Part shown: positions 48,521 to 59,380 of the stretch, one piece after another
Position numbering within the stretch: the stretch's first letter is position 1
Layout of the letters: every line of letters starts with the position of its first letter
Origin: an uncultured Nocardioides sp.
Lineage (GTDB): Bacteria > Actinomycetota > Actinomycetes > Propionibacteriales > Nocardioidaceae
Direction: 5' to 3'
Assembly (NCBI GenBank): GCA_902805885.1
Contig: CADCUM010000088.1
Coordinates: forward strand, 19,606-83,605
DNA length: 64,000 nt
Notes under the pieces: model-generated
What the model saw: the letters and a program-made list of their open reading frames with translations, nothing else
What the model was told of the DNA's origin: nothing
Database searches by the model: none
Translations under genes and position numbers: made by a program

Positions 48521-49458
48521 CAGCGCTCGGTCCAGCCCGGGTCGCCCTCGCCGCGGTCCTCGTCGAGGCCGGCCAGGAACTGCTCGAACTGCTGGCCGAT
48601 CTCCTCCCCGGTGGGCAGCGGCTGGTCGGCGGCCAGGAGCGAGGTGCCGGACTCCTCGGCCTCGCGGAAGGCGTCGTACTGCGCCTCGAGCCCGCGGACG
48701 ACCTCGGAGACCTCGTCGTGCTCGGCGAGGTAGTCGCTGATCTCGTTCTCGGTCTCCTCGGCCCGCCGGCGCAGGTCGGTGAGGTCGATCGTCAGCCGTC
48801 CGCCGACCTCGAGCTGCTCCAGCAGCGAGACGGCGGCCCGGGGGTACTCCATCTGCGCGAGGTAGTGGGGGATGTGGGCGACGAAGCCGAGGGCGTCGTG
48901 GCCCCACTCGCCGAGCCGGATCTCCAGCAGCGCCTGCGCACTGGCGGGCACCCGCAGCTCGCCCTGCCAGGGGCTCTCCCCCGTGACCAGCTCGGGTCGG
49001 TTGGCGTGCGGGGTGATCGCGATCGGGCGAGTGTGCGGGACGGCCATCGGCACCGCCCCCAGGCCCACGACCCGGGAGACGCCGAAGTGCTCCACGACCT
49101 CGCGGGCCGCGTGGGCGAAGCCCTCCCAGCGGATGTCCGGCTCGGGACCGTGCAACAGCAGGAGCGGGGTGCCGCCGGTGTCGCGCAGCGCGCGCACCAC
49201 CAGCCGGGGCGCCTCGTAGTCGTCGTAGTGGTCGCGGACGAACGTCACCGGCGGCCGACGCGCGCGGTAGTCGTGCAGCGCGTCGACGTCGAAGGTCGCG
49301 ACCACCTTGGCGTCCGAGAGACGAGCGACGTGGCGGGCGGCGAGCTCGGCAGCCTTCCCCGCGTCGAGGAAGCCCGTCAGGACGCAGACCATCGTCAGGT
49401 CGCCGGCGTCGGCGAGCACCTCGGCCTCGTCGACGATGTGCACCAAGCGCTCTGACAT
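48520..49458 (-). CDS. PAC2 family protein
   Basis: A 312-aa member of the PAC2 (proteasome assembly chaperone 2) family as found in proteasome-bearing actinobacteria. TMVCVLTGFLDAGKAAELAA, LLLLHGPEPDIRWEGF, and HIPHYLAQMEYPRAAVSLLEQL are characteristic; a coiled helical tail follows. Its function in bacteria is unknown. TAGGCT ends 6 nt before the ATG. Confidence 0.88.
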   Translation of the reverse strand: MSERLVHIVDEAEVLADAGDLTMVCVLTGFLDAGKAAELAARHVARLSDAKVVATFDVDALHDYRARRPPVTFVRDHYDDYEAPRLVVRALRDTGGTPLLLLHGPEPDIRWEGFAHAAREVVEHFGVSRVVGLGAVPMAVPHTRPIAITPHANRPELVTGESPWQGELRVPASAQALLEIRLGEWGHDALGFVAHIPHYLAQMEYPRAAVSLLEQLEVGGRLTIDLTDLRRRAEETENEISDYLAEHDEVSEVVRGLEAQYDAFREAEESGTSLLAADQPLPTGEEIGQQFEQFLAGLDEDRGEGDPGWTER

Positions 49459-49464
49459 GTCCTC

Positions 49465-49470
49465 AGCCTA
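49465..49470 (-). promoter_or_regulatory. Probable leaderless -10 of the PAC2-tesB unit
   Basis: TAGGCT on the minus strand, 6 nt from the ATG. GAGGAC in the gap could also act as a weak ribosome site. Confidence 0.4.
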
Positions 49471-49556
49471 GTGAGCCGTGCGAGCGGGCCACGGGTGGCA
49501 CCACCCGACGTGAGCCGGGACACAGCCCGGGCAGGACGCCGAGAGTGTCGGGGATG

Positions 49557-49572
49557 GTTACCGAGGGGTAAC
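49557..49572. promoter_or_regulatory. Palindromic operator candidate before fadA-fadB
   Basis: GTTACC-GAGG-GGTAAC, perfect 6-bp arms, centred about 46 bp before the fadA start. TAACGT within it (49569-49574) could be a -10. It resembles targets of TetR- or GntR-type fatty-acid regulators, but no regulator gene is nearby. Confidence 0.4.
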
Positions 49573-49610
49573 GTACGTCCAGCCCGACACCCCACTCCCA
49601 GGAGCAGCCC

Positions 49611-50839
<1,229 letters not shown>

Positions 50840-50843
<4 letters not shown>

Positions 50844-52924
50844 GCACCACCACCCTCGACATCACCGCCCGCGCCGAGGCCATCCGGTCCGACGCGGAGC
50901 GGGTGACCCAGGCGCACCTGCGCACGGTCGCCCTCCCGGGCGCGACCGTCGGCCTGATCACCCTCGACAACGGCGAGGACCACACCAAGCCGAACACCTT
51001 CGGCCCCGGGTCGCTGCTCGCCCTCGACGCCGCCATCGACGCCGCGCTCGCCGACGACGCCATCGACGCGATCGCCATCACCGGCAAGCCGTTCATCCTC
51101 GCGGCGGGGGCCGACCTGACGGCGATCCAGGGCGGCGGGCCGGACGCCGTGCGCGTCGTCGCCGAGCTCGGCCACCACGTCTTCCGCAAGCTGGGCGAGG
51201 GCGGCAAGCCGTCGTTCGGGTTCATCAACGGTCTCGCGCTCGGCGGTGGCCTCGAGGTCGCGCTGCACTGCACCTACCGCACGGTGATGGACAGCGCCCC
51301 GGCGCTCGGCCTGCCCGAGGTCATGCTCGGGCTGGTTCCCGGCTGGGGCGGCGCCTGGCTCGTGCCGAACCTCCTCGGCGCGGACAAGGCCGTGACCCTG
51401 ATCCTGGAGAACCCCCTCAACCAGGGCAGGACCCTGGGCGGGAGGGCGGCGTACGACGTCGGCCTGGCCGACGCCTGCTTCGGTGGCGTGGACTTCCTCG
51501 AGCAGTCCCTGCTCTGGGCCGCGAGCGTGCTCCGCGGCGAGACGTCGCCTGCGCGACCCGAGGTCGACCGGGGCGAGGCGTGGGACGCGGCGGTCGCGCG
51601 CGGCCGGGCGGTCGTCGACGCCAAGACCGGCGGCGGCTCCCCCGCGGCCAGGAAGGCCGTGGAGCTCATCGCGGCGGCGCGGGACACCGACCGCGACACC
51701 GGCTTCGCGGCCGAGGACGACGCCCTGGAGGAGCTGTCGCGGACGCCGGAGCTGCTCGCCTCCCTCTACGCCTTCGACCTCGTGCAGAAGCGGGCCAAGC
51801 GCCCGGCCGGCGCACCTGACCGGTCGCTGGCGCGTCCGGTGACCAAGGTCGGGATCGTGGGAGCGGGCCTGATGGCCAGCCAGCTCGCGCTGCTCTTCGT
51901 ACGCCGCCTCGAGGTCCCCGTCGTCCTCACCGACCTCGACCAGGAGCGGGCCGACCAGGGCGTGGCCTACGTGCACGCCGAGCTCGACAAGCTCCTCGCC
52001 AAGGGCCGGCTCAGCCAGGACAGGGCCAACCGGCACAAGGCGCTCGTCACCGGGACGACGGACAAGGGGACCCACTTCGCCGACGCCGACTTCGTCATCG
52101 AGGCGGTCTTCGAGGAGATGGGCGTCAAGAAGGCGGTCTTCGCCGACGTGGAGAAGGTCGTCTCGCCCGAGTGCGTGCTCGCCACCAACACCTCGTCGCT
52201 GTCGATCACCGAGATGGCAGCCGACCTGGAGCACCCCGAGCGGGTCGTGGGCTTCCACTTCTTCAACCCCGTCGCGGTGATGCCGCTCCTCGAGATCGTC
52301 AAGGGCGAGCGGACCGACGACGCGACCCTGGCCACGGCGTTCGCCACGGGCAAGGCGCTCAAGAAGACGTCGATCCTGTGCCAGGACAGCCCGTCCTTCA
52401 TCGTCAACCGGCTGCTCGGCCGCTTCATGTCCGAGGTCGGCCGGATCGTCGACGAGGGGACGCCCGTGGAGGTGGCTGACAGCGCCTTCGCCGGCATCGC
52501 CCCCATGCCGCCTTATCAGCTCCTGGCGCTCGTCGGCCCGGCGATCGCGCTGCACAACGTAGAGACGCTGCACCAGGCGTTCCCGGACCGCTTCCACGTC
52601 TCCCCCGCCCTCGAGCGGGTCGTGACGGCGCGCAAGGGGTCGTACTACGGACAGGACGGGGCCATCGACCCCGAGGTGTCGGCGCTCCTGGAGCAGCCGG
52701 CGTCGCCGGTCGTGCTGAGCGCGGAGGAGGTCCGGGAGCGGACGCTGGCCGGGCTGGCCGAGGAGGCCCGCCTGATGCTCGACGAGGGCGTCGTGGCAGC
52801 TCCTGAGGACATCGACCTCGCGATGATCACGGGCGCCGGGTTCTCGTTCTGGAACGGCGGGCTGACCTTCCTGCTCGACGTCTCCGGGATCAGCGAGAAG
52901 GCGACGGGCCGCCGCTTCCACTGA
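50840..52924 (+). CDS. fadB: Multifunctional enoyl-CoA hydratase / 3-hydroxyacyl-CoA dehydrogenase
   Basis: A 694-aa beta-oxidation enzyme. The N-terminal crotonase domain has NGLALGGGLEVALHCTYR and LGLPEVMLGLVPGWGGAWL; the Rossmann domain starts GIVGAGLMASQLALLF; the dehydrogenase core has GFHFFNPVAVMPLLEIVKG and SPSFIVNRLLGRFM. Forms a complex or channel with FadA. An intrinsic terminator follows. Confidence 0.96.
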
Positions 52925-52942
52925 TCCGCAAGCACACCAGAG

Positions 52943-52974
52943 AGGTTCGGCCGGTCTCCGGCCGAACCTTTCTG
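52943..52974 (+). terminator. Intrinsic terminator of fadA-fadB
   Basis: AGGTTCGGCCG (52943-52953) and CGGCCGAACCT (52959-52969) form a perfect 11-bp stem with a 5-nt loop, followed by TTCT. It lies 19 nt after the fadB stop and is the clearest terminator in the window. Confidence 0.8.
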
Positions 52975-53028
52975 CGTCGTGGGAGCGTCATGGCAGGTGA
53001 CACAGCCCCACGACTCCCTGGAGCCCTG

Positions 53029-53568
53029 ATGACCCGACGCGATCCGGCGGCCTTCGCCGAGTTCGTCGCCGCCCGGTCCGCGGCCCTGCACCGCTCGGCG
53101 TACCTCATGGTCGGGGAGCGACACCTCGCGCAGGACCTGCTCCAGGAGGCGCTCACCAAGACGTACGTCGCCTGGCCGCGGCTGCGTGACCCCGCCAAGG
53201 CGGAGGCGTACACGCGCAGGGTCATCACGACCACGGCGATCTCCTGGTACCGCCGCAAGTCGTGGCAGGAACGCCCCAGCGACACGATCCCCGAGGCCAG
53301 CCATGCCGGGCACGGCGAGGACCTGGTCCGCCGGCAATGGGTGTGGGACGCGCTGCAGGCACTGCCGCCGCGGCAGCGCGCCGCCATCGTCCTGCGCTAC
53401 TACGAGGACCTCACCGAGGCCCAGACCGCCGACGCGCTCGGTTGCGCCGTCGGCACCGTGAAGAGCCAGGTCCACGCAGGTCTGGCCACCCTCCGCAAGA
53501 CCCTCGACTCCCACGGCGGCGAGCACCTCGCGCTGCTCCCCCGCGACCTGACGGTGGTGAACCCATGA
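53029..53568 (+). CDS. SigE-family ECF-type RNA polymerase sigma factor
   Basis: A 179-aa sigma-70 group 4 factor. Region 2 (FAEFVAARSAALHRSAYLMV; DLLQEALTKTYVAW) and region 4 (LPPRQRAAIVLRYYEDLTEAQ, then CAVGTVKSQVHAGLATLRK helix-turn-helix) are complete. ATG 53029 with GGAG upstream fits family length; ATG 52990 would add 13 residues. It overlaps the next gene (ATGA), which encodes its likely membrane partner. Confidence 0.92.
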   Translation: MTRRDPAAFAEFVAARSAALHRSAYLMVGERHLAQDLLQEALTKTYVAWPRLRDPAKAEAYTRRVITTTAISWYRRKSWQERPSDTIPEASHAGHGEDLVRRQWVWDALQALPPRQRAAIVLRYYEDLTEAQTADALGCAVGTVKSQVHAGLATLRKTLDSHGGEHLALLPRDLTVVNP

Positions 53569-54776
53569 CCGGACTCCTCAACGACGTGATGCACGAGCGG
53601 GCCGACTCCCTCGACGCGCCCCGGCTCGACCTCGATGCCATCATCCGCGACGGCGACCAGCGTCGGAGCCGGCGGTTCCGGACGGTCGCGGGCGGCCTCG
53701 TGGCCGCGTCGCTGGTCGTGGCAGGCGGCGTGGCACTTCCCGGGCTGCTGCCCGGCGGCGACCGAGACAGGGACGTCGCTGCATCGGTGCATTCGTACGA
53801 CGTCGCCTACGCGCTCGGGCGCACGATCCACGACGGGCCCCGCACCGTCGAGACCGACGTCCGGATCGCCGCCTTCGTGCAGGGAGTCAGCGGCTACGTC
53901 GTGGCCGACGAGTGGGCCCGGGTCCACACGGTCGTCGACGGTGAGACGACCGAGGTGGGTCGGCTCGCCGACGCCGGGCGCGGCGGCCGGATCGTCTCCG
54001 ACGACGACGTCGTGGCCTGGGTGGACGAGGCGGACGGCGGCACGCTCAGCGTTCTCGACCTCGCGACGGGAGAGCGCGTGGACGTGCCTGTCGACGAGTG
54101 GCCCGGTGACCCTGTCTCCATGGAACCCGGGCGCATCGGCGGCGGGAGCGCGTACATCGCTGCCGTGGACGGGGCGACGGTCTATGTCGCGGACGCCCGG
54201 GGCGCGATGGCGTGGGACGCCCTGGACGGCGACGAGCCCGTGCTCCTCCCCGGGCCGGACGGCGCGGAGGTGGAGGTGCGCGACGTCCAGGACGGACAGA
54301 TCCTGCACGTCGTGCGCACGTTCGAGCCCGAGGAGCGCAACGGGAGGACGCTCATGGTCCAGGTGCCCGAGCAGCGGATCGGGCGCGACCTCGAGGACGG
54401 GCGCAGCGTGCCGGGGGTGAGGGGCGTGCTGTCCCCCGACGGTCGCTCGCTGGCCTACTACGTCGAACGGAGGAGGGTGGACCTCGTGTTCGAGTACACG
54501 ACGTCGGTGGGCGACGCCGACGGGGACGAGTGGACGACCGTCACCTCGGACGAGCACGACAACATCACAGTGGCGCAGTGGCTGGACGCGGACACGTTCA
54601 CCGCGATCGGGTCGACCCTGCCCGACGAGCGCTTCCGCTCCGGGTCGTCCGCCGATGAGCCGTCAGCCGGCGTGGCGTACCTCCTGACGTGCGAGACCAG
54701 CACCGGTACCTGCGCGAGCGTACGACCGTACGAGCGCGGGATGGTGCTGCCGACGGGGATGGGCTACTTCCGGTAG
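53565..54776 (+). CDS. Membrane-anchored partner of the sigma factor, anti-sigma-like
   Basis: A 403-aa protein with a short cytoplasmic N-terminus (about 40 residues, LDLDAIIRDGDQRRSRR), one transmembrane helix (about 41-62, VAGGLVAASLVVAGGVALPG) and a large extracytoplasmic beta-propeller-like region (SLSVLDLATGERVDV-like WD pattern). Overlap with the sigma gene indicates a sigma/anti-sigma pair. No zinc anti-sigma motif is seen. Its stop is 1 bp from the convergent dxs stop. Confidence 0.7.
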   Translation: MTGLLNDVMHERADSLDAPRLDLDAIIRDGDQRRSRRFRTVAGGLVAASLVVAGGVALPGLLPGGDRDRDVAASVHSYDVAYALGRTIHDGPRTVETDVRIAAFVQGVSGYVVADEWARVHTVVDGETTEVGRLADAGRGGRIVSDDDVVAWVDEADGGTLSVLDLATGERVDVPVDEWPGDPVSMEPGRIGGGSAYIAAVDGATVYVADARGAMAWDALDGDEPVLLPGPDGAEVEVRDVQDGQILHVVRTFEPEERNGRTLMVQVPEQRIGRDLEDGRSVPGVRGVLSPDGRSLAYYVERRRVDLVFEYTTSVGDADGDEWTTVTSDEHDNITVAQWLDADTFTAIGSTLPDERFRSGSSADEPSAGVAYLLTCETSTGTCASVRPYERGMVLPTGMGYFR

Positions 54777-54777
54777 G

Positions 54778-56682
54778 TCAGCGGCCCGGGCGCGCCTCGA
54801 CGGGCGTGCGCCCGTCCTCGTGCGCCGTCATCTCCTCGACGATCCCACGGGCGAGGGTCTGGGCGTCCAGGCCGATGCGGGTGAGGATCACGTCGCGCTT
54901 GGCGTGGTCGAGGAACTCCTGCGGGATGCCGTGGAGGCGGAACGGCGTGGTCACGCCCGCGTCGTTCAGGGTCTGGAGCAGGGTGGCACCGACTCCTCCG
55001 ACGCGGCCGTTGTCCTCGACGCTCACGACCAGCCGGTGCTCGCGGGCCAGCTCGACGATGGCGGGGTCCACGGGCTTGACCCAGCGGGGGTCGACGACGG
55101 TGACGCCGATCCCCTGAGCCACGAGGCGCTCGGCGACGTCGACGCAGGTGGCGGCCATCGAGCCGACGGCGACCAGCAGGACGTCCTTGGTGCCGGAGCG
55201 GACGAGGACGTCCGCGCCGCCGGCCCTCCCGACGGCCGGGATGTCCGCCGGCGGCGGCCCCTTGGGGAACCGGACGACGGTCGGGGCGTCGGCCACCTCG
55301 ACGGCCTCGTCCAGCAGCTCGTGGAGCCGGGCGACGTCGCGCGGAGCCGCGAGCCGGAGCCCGGGCACCACCTGCAGGATCGACATGTCCCACATGCCGT
55401 TGTGGCTCGCGCCGTCGTCGCCGGTCACCCCGGCGCGGTCGAGCACGAACGTGACCCCGCACCGGTGCAGCGCGCAGTCCATCAGCACCTGGTCGAACGC
55501 CCGGTTGAGGAACGTGGCGTAGACGGCGAAGACCGGGTGCAGCCCGCCCATCGCCAGGCCGGCGGCCGACGTCGCGGCGTGCTGCTCGGCGATGCCGACG
55601 TCGAAGGTGCGATCGGGCCAGCGACGCGCGAAGGCGTCGAGGCCCACCGGGTGCATCATCGCCGCGGTGATGGCGACGACGTCGGGTCGCCGCTCGCCGA
55701 CGGCGACGATCGCCTCCGAGAAGTGGTCGGTCCAGATCTTGCCCTTGGGCTTCTCGGCCCCGGTCTGCACGTCGAAGGGGCCGGGGGCGTGGAACTGGTC
55801 GGCCTCGTGGCGCTCGGCGGGGTCGTAGCCGAACCCCTTGCGGGTGATCGCGTGCACGATCACCGGGCCGTCGAACCGCTTCGCGTTGGTCAGCGCCTGC
55901 TCCACGGCCGCGCGGTCGTGGCCGTCGACCGGGCCGACGTACTTGAGGCCGAGGTCCTCGAAGAGGCCCTGGGGGGCGATCGCGTCCTTCATGCCCTTCT
56001 TGACGGCGTGGAGGGCGTCGTACGCCGCGTGGCCGACACCCGGGACGGCGTTGAGCCGCTTCTTGACGAGGTCGAGGACCTGCTCGTAGCGCGGGTTGGT
56101 GCGCAGCGAGGTGAGCGCGGTGGCCAGCCCGCCGATCGTCGGCGTGTAGGAGCGCTCGTTGTCGTTGACCACGATCACGAGGCGGCTGTCGTGGGCGATG
56201 GCGATGTTGTTGAGGGCCTCCCAGGCCATCCCGCCGGTCAGGGCCCCGTCGCCGATGACGGCGACGACGTGGCGGTCCTCGCCGCGGATGCGGTAGGCCT
56301 TGGCCAGTCCGTCGGCGTAGGACAGCGCGGTCGAGGCGTGGCTGTTCTCGACGAGGTCGTGCTCGGACTCGGCGCGGCTGGGGTAGCCGCTGATGCCGCC
56401 CTCACGACGGAGCGTGCCGAAGTCTGCCGCGCGTCCGGTGACGAGCTTGTGGACGTAGGACTGGTGGCCGGTGTCGAGCACCACCTTGTCGCGCGGGGAG
56501 TCGAAGACGCGGTGGATGGCCAGGGTCAGCTCGACGACGCCGAGGTTGGGGCCGAGGTGCCCGGAGTTGGTCGCGACGGTGCTGATCAGCCGGTCGCGGA
56601 TCTCGCTCGCCAGCTCGGCCAGCTGGTCCGACGAGAGCCCGCGGAGGTCGGCGGGCGAGGTGATCGCAGCGAGGTGGCCCAT
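54778..56682 (-). CDS. dxs: 1-deoxy-D-xylulose-5-phosphate synthase
   Basis: A 634-aa TPP enzyme, first step of the MEP isoprenoid pathway. [17 protein letters not shown], the TPP motif [16 protein letters not shown] and [20 protein letters not shown] are all present. The ATG is 8 nt after a TAGACT -10 box, so the mRNA is likely leaderless. No close homologue of other MEP genes nearby. Confidence 0.97.
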   Translation of the reverse strand: MGHLAAITSPADLRGLSSDQLAELASEIRDRLISTVATNSGHLGPNLGVVELTLAIHRVFDSPRDKVVLDTGHQSYVHKLVTGRAADFGTLRREGGISGYPSRAESEHDLVENSHASTALSYADGLAKAYRIRGEDRHVVAVIGDGALTGGMAWEALNNIAIAHDSRLVIVVNDNERSYTPTIGGLATALTSLRTNPRYEQVLDLVKKRLNAVPGVGHAAYDALHAVKKGMKDAIAPQGLFEDLGLKYVGPVDGHDRAAVEQALTNAKRFDGPVIVHAITRKGFGYDPAERHEADQFHAPGPFDVQTGAEKPKGKIWTDHFSEAIVAVGERRPDVVAITAAMMHPVGLDAFARRWPDRTFDVGIAEQHAATSAAGLAMGGLHPVFAVYATFLNRAFDQVLMDCALHRCGVTFVLDRAGVTGDDGASHNGMWDMSILQVVPGLRLAAPRDVARLHELLDEAVEVADAPTVVRFPKGPPPADIPAVGRAGGADVLVRSGTKDVLLVAVGSMAATCVDVAERLVAQGIGVTVVDPRWVKPVDPAIVELAREHRLVVSVEDNGRVGGVGATLLQTLNDAGVTTPFRLHGIPQEFLDHAKRDVILTRIGLDAQTLARGIVEEMTAHEDGRTPVEARPGR

Positions 56683-56690
56683 GCGACCCG

Positions 56691-56739
56691 AGTCTATTTC
56701 ATGGCTGGTCGATCACCACTTCATGGCCGGTCGATCACC
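56691..56739 (-). promoter_or_regulatory. dxs promoter within a 22-bp tandem duplication
   Basis: TAGACT (56696-56691) ends 8 nt before the dxs ATG. Just upstream, a 22-bp unit (56698-56719) is repeated at 56720-56739 with one change; TGGTGA inside it lies 16 bp from the -10. The second copy also holds the stop codon of the SMP-30 gene. Confidence 0.5.
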
Positions 56740-57635
56740 GCGACCGCCGGCTCGTGCAGGCTGCCCACCCACACCCGTCCCTCGTGCTCCCGCACGCCGG
56801 TCACCATGTGGTAGCCCTCGTCGGCGAGGTCGAGGTCGTGGACCAGGCCGCCGGTGGCGTCGTACGCCTGGACCCGGATGGTGCGCTTCGGCTTGGGCTG
56901 CAGCTTCTCCGGGATGCGCGTGACGGCCCGGCGGAGCGGCAGCGGAGCCTTCTGCAACCGCTCCACGAGAGGGTCCGTGGGGCTGGCGATGGTCACCCAG
57001 ATGTGACCGTCGCTGCCGCGGCTGATGTTGTCGGGGTAGCCCGGCAGGTCGTCGACGAGCAGGTCCCGCTGCCCGGCCCTCGACCCGGACAGCCAGTGCC
57101 GTACGACGGTCCGCGCCGCCGTCTCGGCGACGCACACGTTCGACTCGTCCTCGGCGAGCGCCACCCCGTTGGCGAAGGCGAGCCCGTCGAGCACCGTCGT
57201 CACCGTGCCGTCGACGTCGCGACGCAGCAGCCGCCCGGTGCGGGTCAACTGGACGAAGTCGTCCTTCCACCGCTCGATCCCGAAGTGGCGCGAGGAGTCG
57301 CTGAACCAGATGGTGCCGTCGGCCTGGAGGGCCGCGTTGTTGCAGAAGCGCATCGGCACCCCGTCCACCTCGCCGACCATGACGTCCACCCGCCCGGTGT
57401 CGGGCGCGACGGCCAGCACGCCGCGGTGGGCGTCGCACACCAGCAGGCCGCCGTCGGCCATCAGCTCGATGCCCAGAGGGCGCCCGCCGGTGTTCGCCAC
57501 CTCGCGCACGGTGCCCGTGTCGGGCTCCAGCGCCCAGAGGGAGCCGTCCTCGGTGCCGGTGTAGACGGTGCCGTCCGGCGCGACGACGACGTCCTCGGCG
57601 CCCTCGCCGGGGACGGCGTGCACGGTCAGGGTCAT
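56721..57635 (-). CDS. SMP-30/gluconolactonase/strictosidine-synthase-like protein
   Basis: A 304-aa six-bladed beta-propeller. GTEDGSLWALEPDTG, LGIELMADGGLLVCDAHRG, NNAALQADGTIWFSDSS, and NGVALAEDESNVCVAETA are the blade motifs, with Asn/Asp/Glu metal ligands. Substrate unknown (lactone or related). Its ATG overlaps the stop of the Nudix gene (ATGA). Confidence 0.85.
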   Translation of the reverse strand: MTLTVHAVPGEGAEDVVVAPDGTVYTGTEDGSLWALEPDTGTVREVANTGGRPLGIELMADGGLLVCDAHRGVLAVAPDTGRVDVMVGEVDGVPMRFCNNAALQADGTIWFSDSSRHFGIERWKDDFVQLTRTGRLLRRDVDGTVTTVLDGLAFANGVALAEDESNVCVAETAARTVVRHWLSGSRAGQRDLLVDDLPGYPDNISRGSDGHIWVTIASPTDPLVERLQKAPLPLRRAVTRIPEKLQPKPKRTIRVQAYDATGGLVHDLDLADEGYHMVTGVREHEGRVWVGSLHEPAVAVIDRP

Positions 57636-58936
57636 GCGCTCTCCTCGGTCGGGCTGGTTCGCGCGCAGAGCCGGCGGTAGGTCTCGGAGTCGAGGAAGGC
57701 CGGCACGATGTCGCCGGCGGCGCTGCTCAGGTCGAGGTCGGGGGCCGTCCGGGGGTCGACGAACACGATCTGCCGTCCCTCCTGGCAGTCGATGTCGGCG
57801 TCCGTCAGGTCGGTGGCAGCGACGAAGACCTGCATGCGGTCCCACGTGCCGTAGGCCGCGCCGTGGTCGACGACGAGCTCACGCCACAGCTCCAGCTCCC
57901 CCGGCTCCAGACGGATCCCTGTCTCCTCCTCCAGCTCGCGGTAGGCCGCGGGCTCGAAGTCCTCCCCGGGGTCGAGGTGACCGCCGGCGAGCCCCCACCT
58001 CTCCGGGTCGATGGGCGCGTGCTCGTCGCGCTCCTGCAGCAGGATGCGGCCCTCCCGGTCTACCAGGATCACGCCGGCGAAGGTGTGGGACCCGGGTGAC
58101 GGCACCGGCGGGTGGTCGCGGACCCACCGGGTCAGGACGTCGAGCACCTGGCGCGTCGACGGGATGATGTCGAGCTCGTCCCAGCGAGCCGGCTCGACGA
58201 AGACGATCTGCCGGCCCTCCCGGCAGTCCACGTCGGCGTCGCGCAGGGTCGTCCGGGCGACGTAGACGTGGTAGCGGAAGTGCCCGTGCGGGGACTCCAC
58301 CTCGAACTCCCCGAGATCGGTGAGGTCGGCCGGCGAGAGCTCGATCCCGGTCTCCTCCGCCAGCTCGCGCACCGCGCCGTCGAGCGGCGCCTCCCCCGGC
58401 TCGAGCCCGCCACCGGGGAAGCACCACGTGTCCGGCCAGACGGGGGCGTGCTCGTCACGCTCCTGCATCAGCACGTGGCCCCGCGGGTCGACGAGGGTCA
58501 GGCACACGAAGTCGGTGCGCAGGTGCGGCGGCTTCCACGCGAGCACGCGATCCAGCGTCAGGGCGGTCGCCTGGTGCAGCTCGCGGCCGTCGAGGTCGAG
58601 GGGGTCGAGGAAGACCATCTGCCAACCCTCGCCGCACACGACGTCGTGGTCGGTGACGGGCAGTCGCACCGCGAAGAGCTCGAACTCGTCGTCCTCGCCG
58701 CAGGTCTCGCTGCGGAACCGGCGCACCCCGAGGGAGTCGAGCCGAGCCGGGTCGATCTCCAGGCCCGTCTCCTCGCGGAGCTCACGGACGGCCGCCGCGA
58801 GGAAGTCCTCGCCCGCCTCGAGGTCCCCGCCCGGGTAGCCCCAGCGGCCCGGGTCGTGCAGAGCGTCGTCACCGCGCTCCTGCATGAGCAGCTGCCCGGA
58901 GGGGTTGAGGACGGCCACTGCCGCGAACCGGTGCAT
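57632..58936 (-). CDS. Triple Nudix hydrolase
   Basis: A 434-aa protein with three Nudix domains, each with a complete Gx5Ex7REUxEExGU box: residues 37-59, 176-198 and 319-341. Each domain ends with a QIVFVEP/QMVFLDP-type strand, so the protein arose by triplication. All three catalytic Glu sets are present. The ATG at 58936 is chosen because TAGGGT ends 7 nt before it, whereas the ATG at 58942 would be only 1 nt away. Substrates (nucleotide sugars, ADP-ribose, capped RNA or others) are unknown. Confidence 0.85.
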   Translation of the reverse strand: MHRFAAVAVLNPSGQLLMQERGDDALHDPGRWGYPGGDLEAGEDFLAAAVRELREETGLEIDPARLDSLGVRRFRSETCGEDDEFELFAVRLPVTDHDVVCGEGWQMVFLDPLDLDGRELHQATALTLDRVLAWKPPHLRTDFVCLTLVDPRGHVLMQERDEHAPVWPDTWCFPGGGLEPGEAPLDGAVRELAEETGIELSPADLTDLGEFEVESPHGHFRYHVYVARTTLRDADVDCREGRQIVFVEPARWDELDIIPSTRQVLDVLTRWVRDHPPVPSPGSHTFAGVILVDREGRILLQERDEHAPIDPERWGLAGGHLDPGEDFEPAAYRELEEETGIRLEPGELELWRELVVDHGAAYGTWDRMQVFVAATDLTDADIDCQEGRQIVFVDPRTAPDLDLSSAAGDIVPAFLDSETYRRLCARTSPTEESA

Positions 58937-58943
58937 CTGCATG

Positions 58944-58949
58944 ACCCTA
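58944..58949 (-). promoter_or_regulatory. Probable leaderless -10 of the triple Nudix gene
   Basis: TAGGGT on the minus strand, 7 nt before ATG 58936. It decides between two in-frame ATG codons. Confidence 0.45.
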
Positions 58950-58957
58950 GGGGAGCC

Positions 58958-59374
58958 TCACATCCGGGCGACGTAGCGACGCCCGCGCAGCGCCTCCTCC
59001 ACGAGCCCGACCGCACGCCGTACGCCGAGGAGCCGGGCGTCCTCGAGCTGGAACGTCTGCACGGCTGCCTCGACCACCGCCTGGCCGGCGACGTCCTTGA
59101 GGTCGCCGCGGATCTCGCTCAGCCCCCGTCGGGTGGCCGCCTGCTGGGCCTCGACGTGGAGGACTGCGAAGCGGGCGAGGACGACCGCGTGGCGACGGAG
59201 GCCGGCGAAGCGGCGGTACTCCGAGGGGCACTGGTCGAGCAGCCAGCTGACGGCCGTGGCCTCCCAGTCCGGCGTGTCCGGCGGCCGCACCTCGTGCGGC
59301 CAGCCCGGCGGCGCCACTCCGGGGTGTCCCTGCCGCGGCTGAGGACGCCGGGGAGGTTGCGGCGCGGGGAACAT
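58958..59374 (-). CDS. SOS-box-controlled conserved protein of unknown function
   Basis: A 138-aa protein: a Pro-rich N-terminus (about 35 residues), then a helical core with WLLDQCPSEYRRFAGLRRH and VVLARFAVLHVEAQQAATRRG, and a C-terminal helix with VGLVEEALRGRRYVARM. I recall similar unnamed proteins in other actinobacteria but no function. A perfect LexA box overlaps the promoter, and TAGACT ends 6 nt before the ATG, so transcription should be damage-induced and the mRNA leaderless. It could be co-transcribed with the Nudix gene 21 bp downstream. Confidence 0.75.
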   Translation of the reverse strand: MFPAPQPPRRPQPRQGHPGVAPPGWPHEVRPPDTPDWEATAVSWLLDQCPSEYRRFAGLRRHAVVLARFAVLHVEAQQAATRRGLSEIRGDLKDVAGQAVVEAAVQTFQLEDARLLGVRRAVGLVEEALRGRRYVARM

Positions 59375-59380
59375 CCCGGC

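Noticed and set aside
53565..54776. Zinc-containing anti-sigma factor
   Set aside because: No HxxxCxxC motif is present; only position and membrane topology suggest an anti-sigma role.
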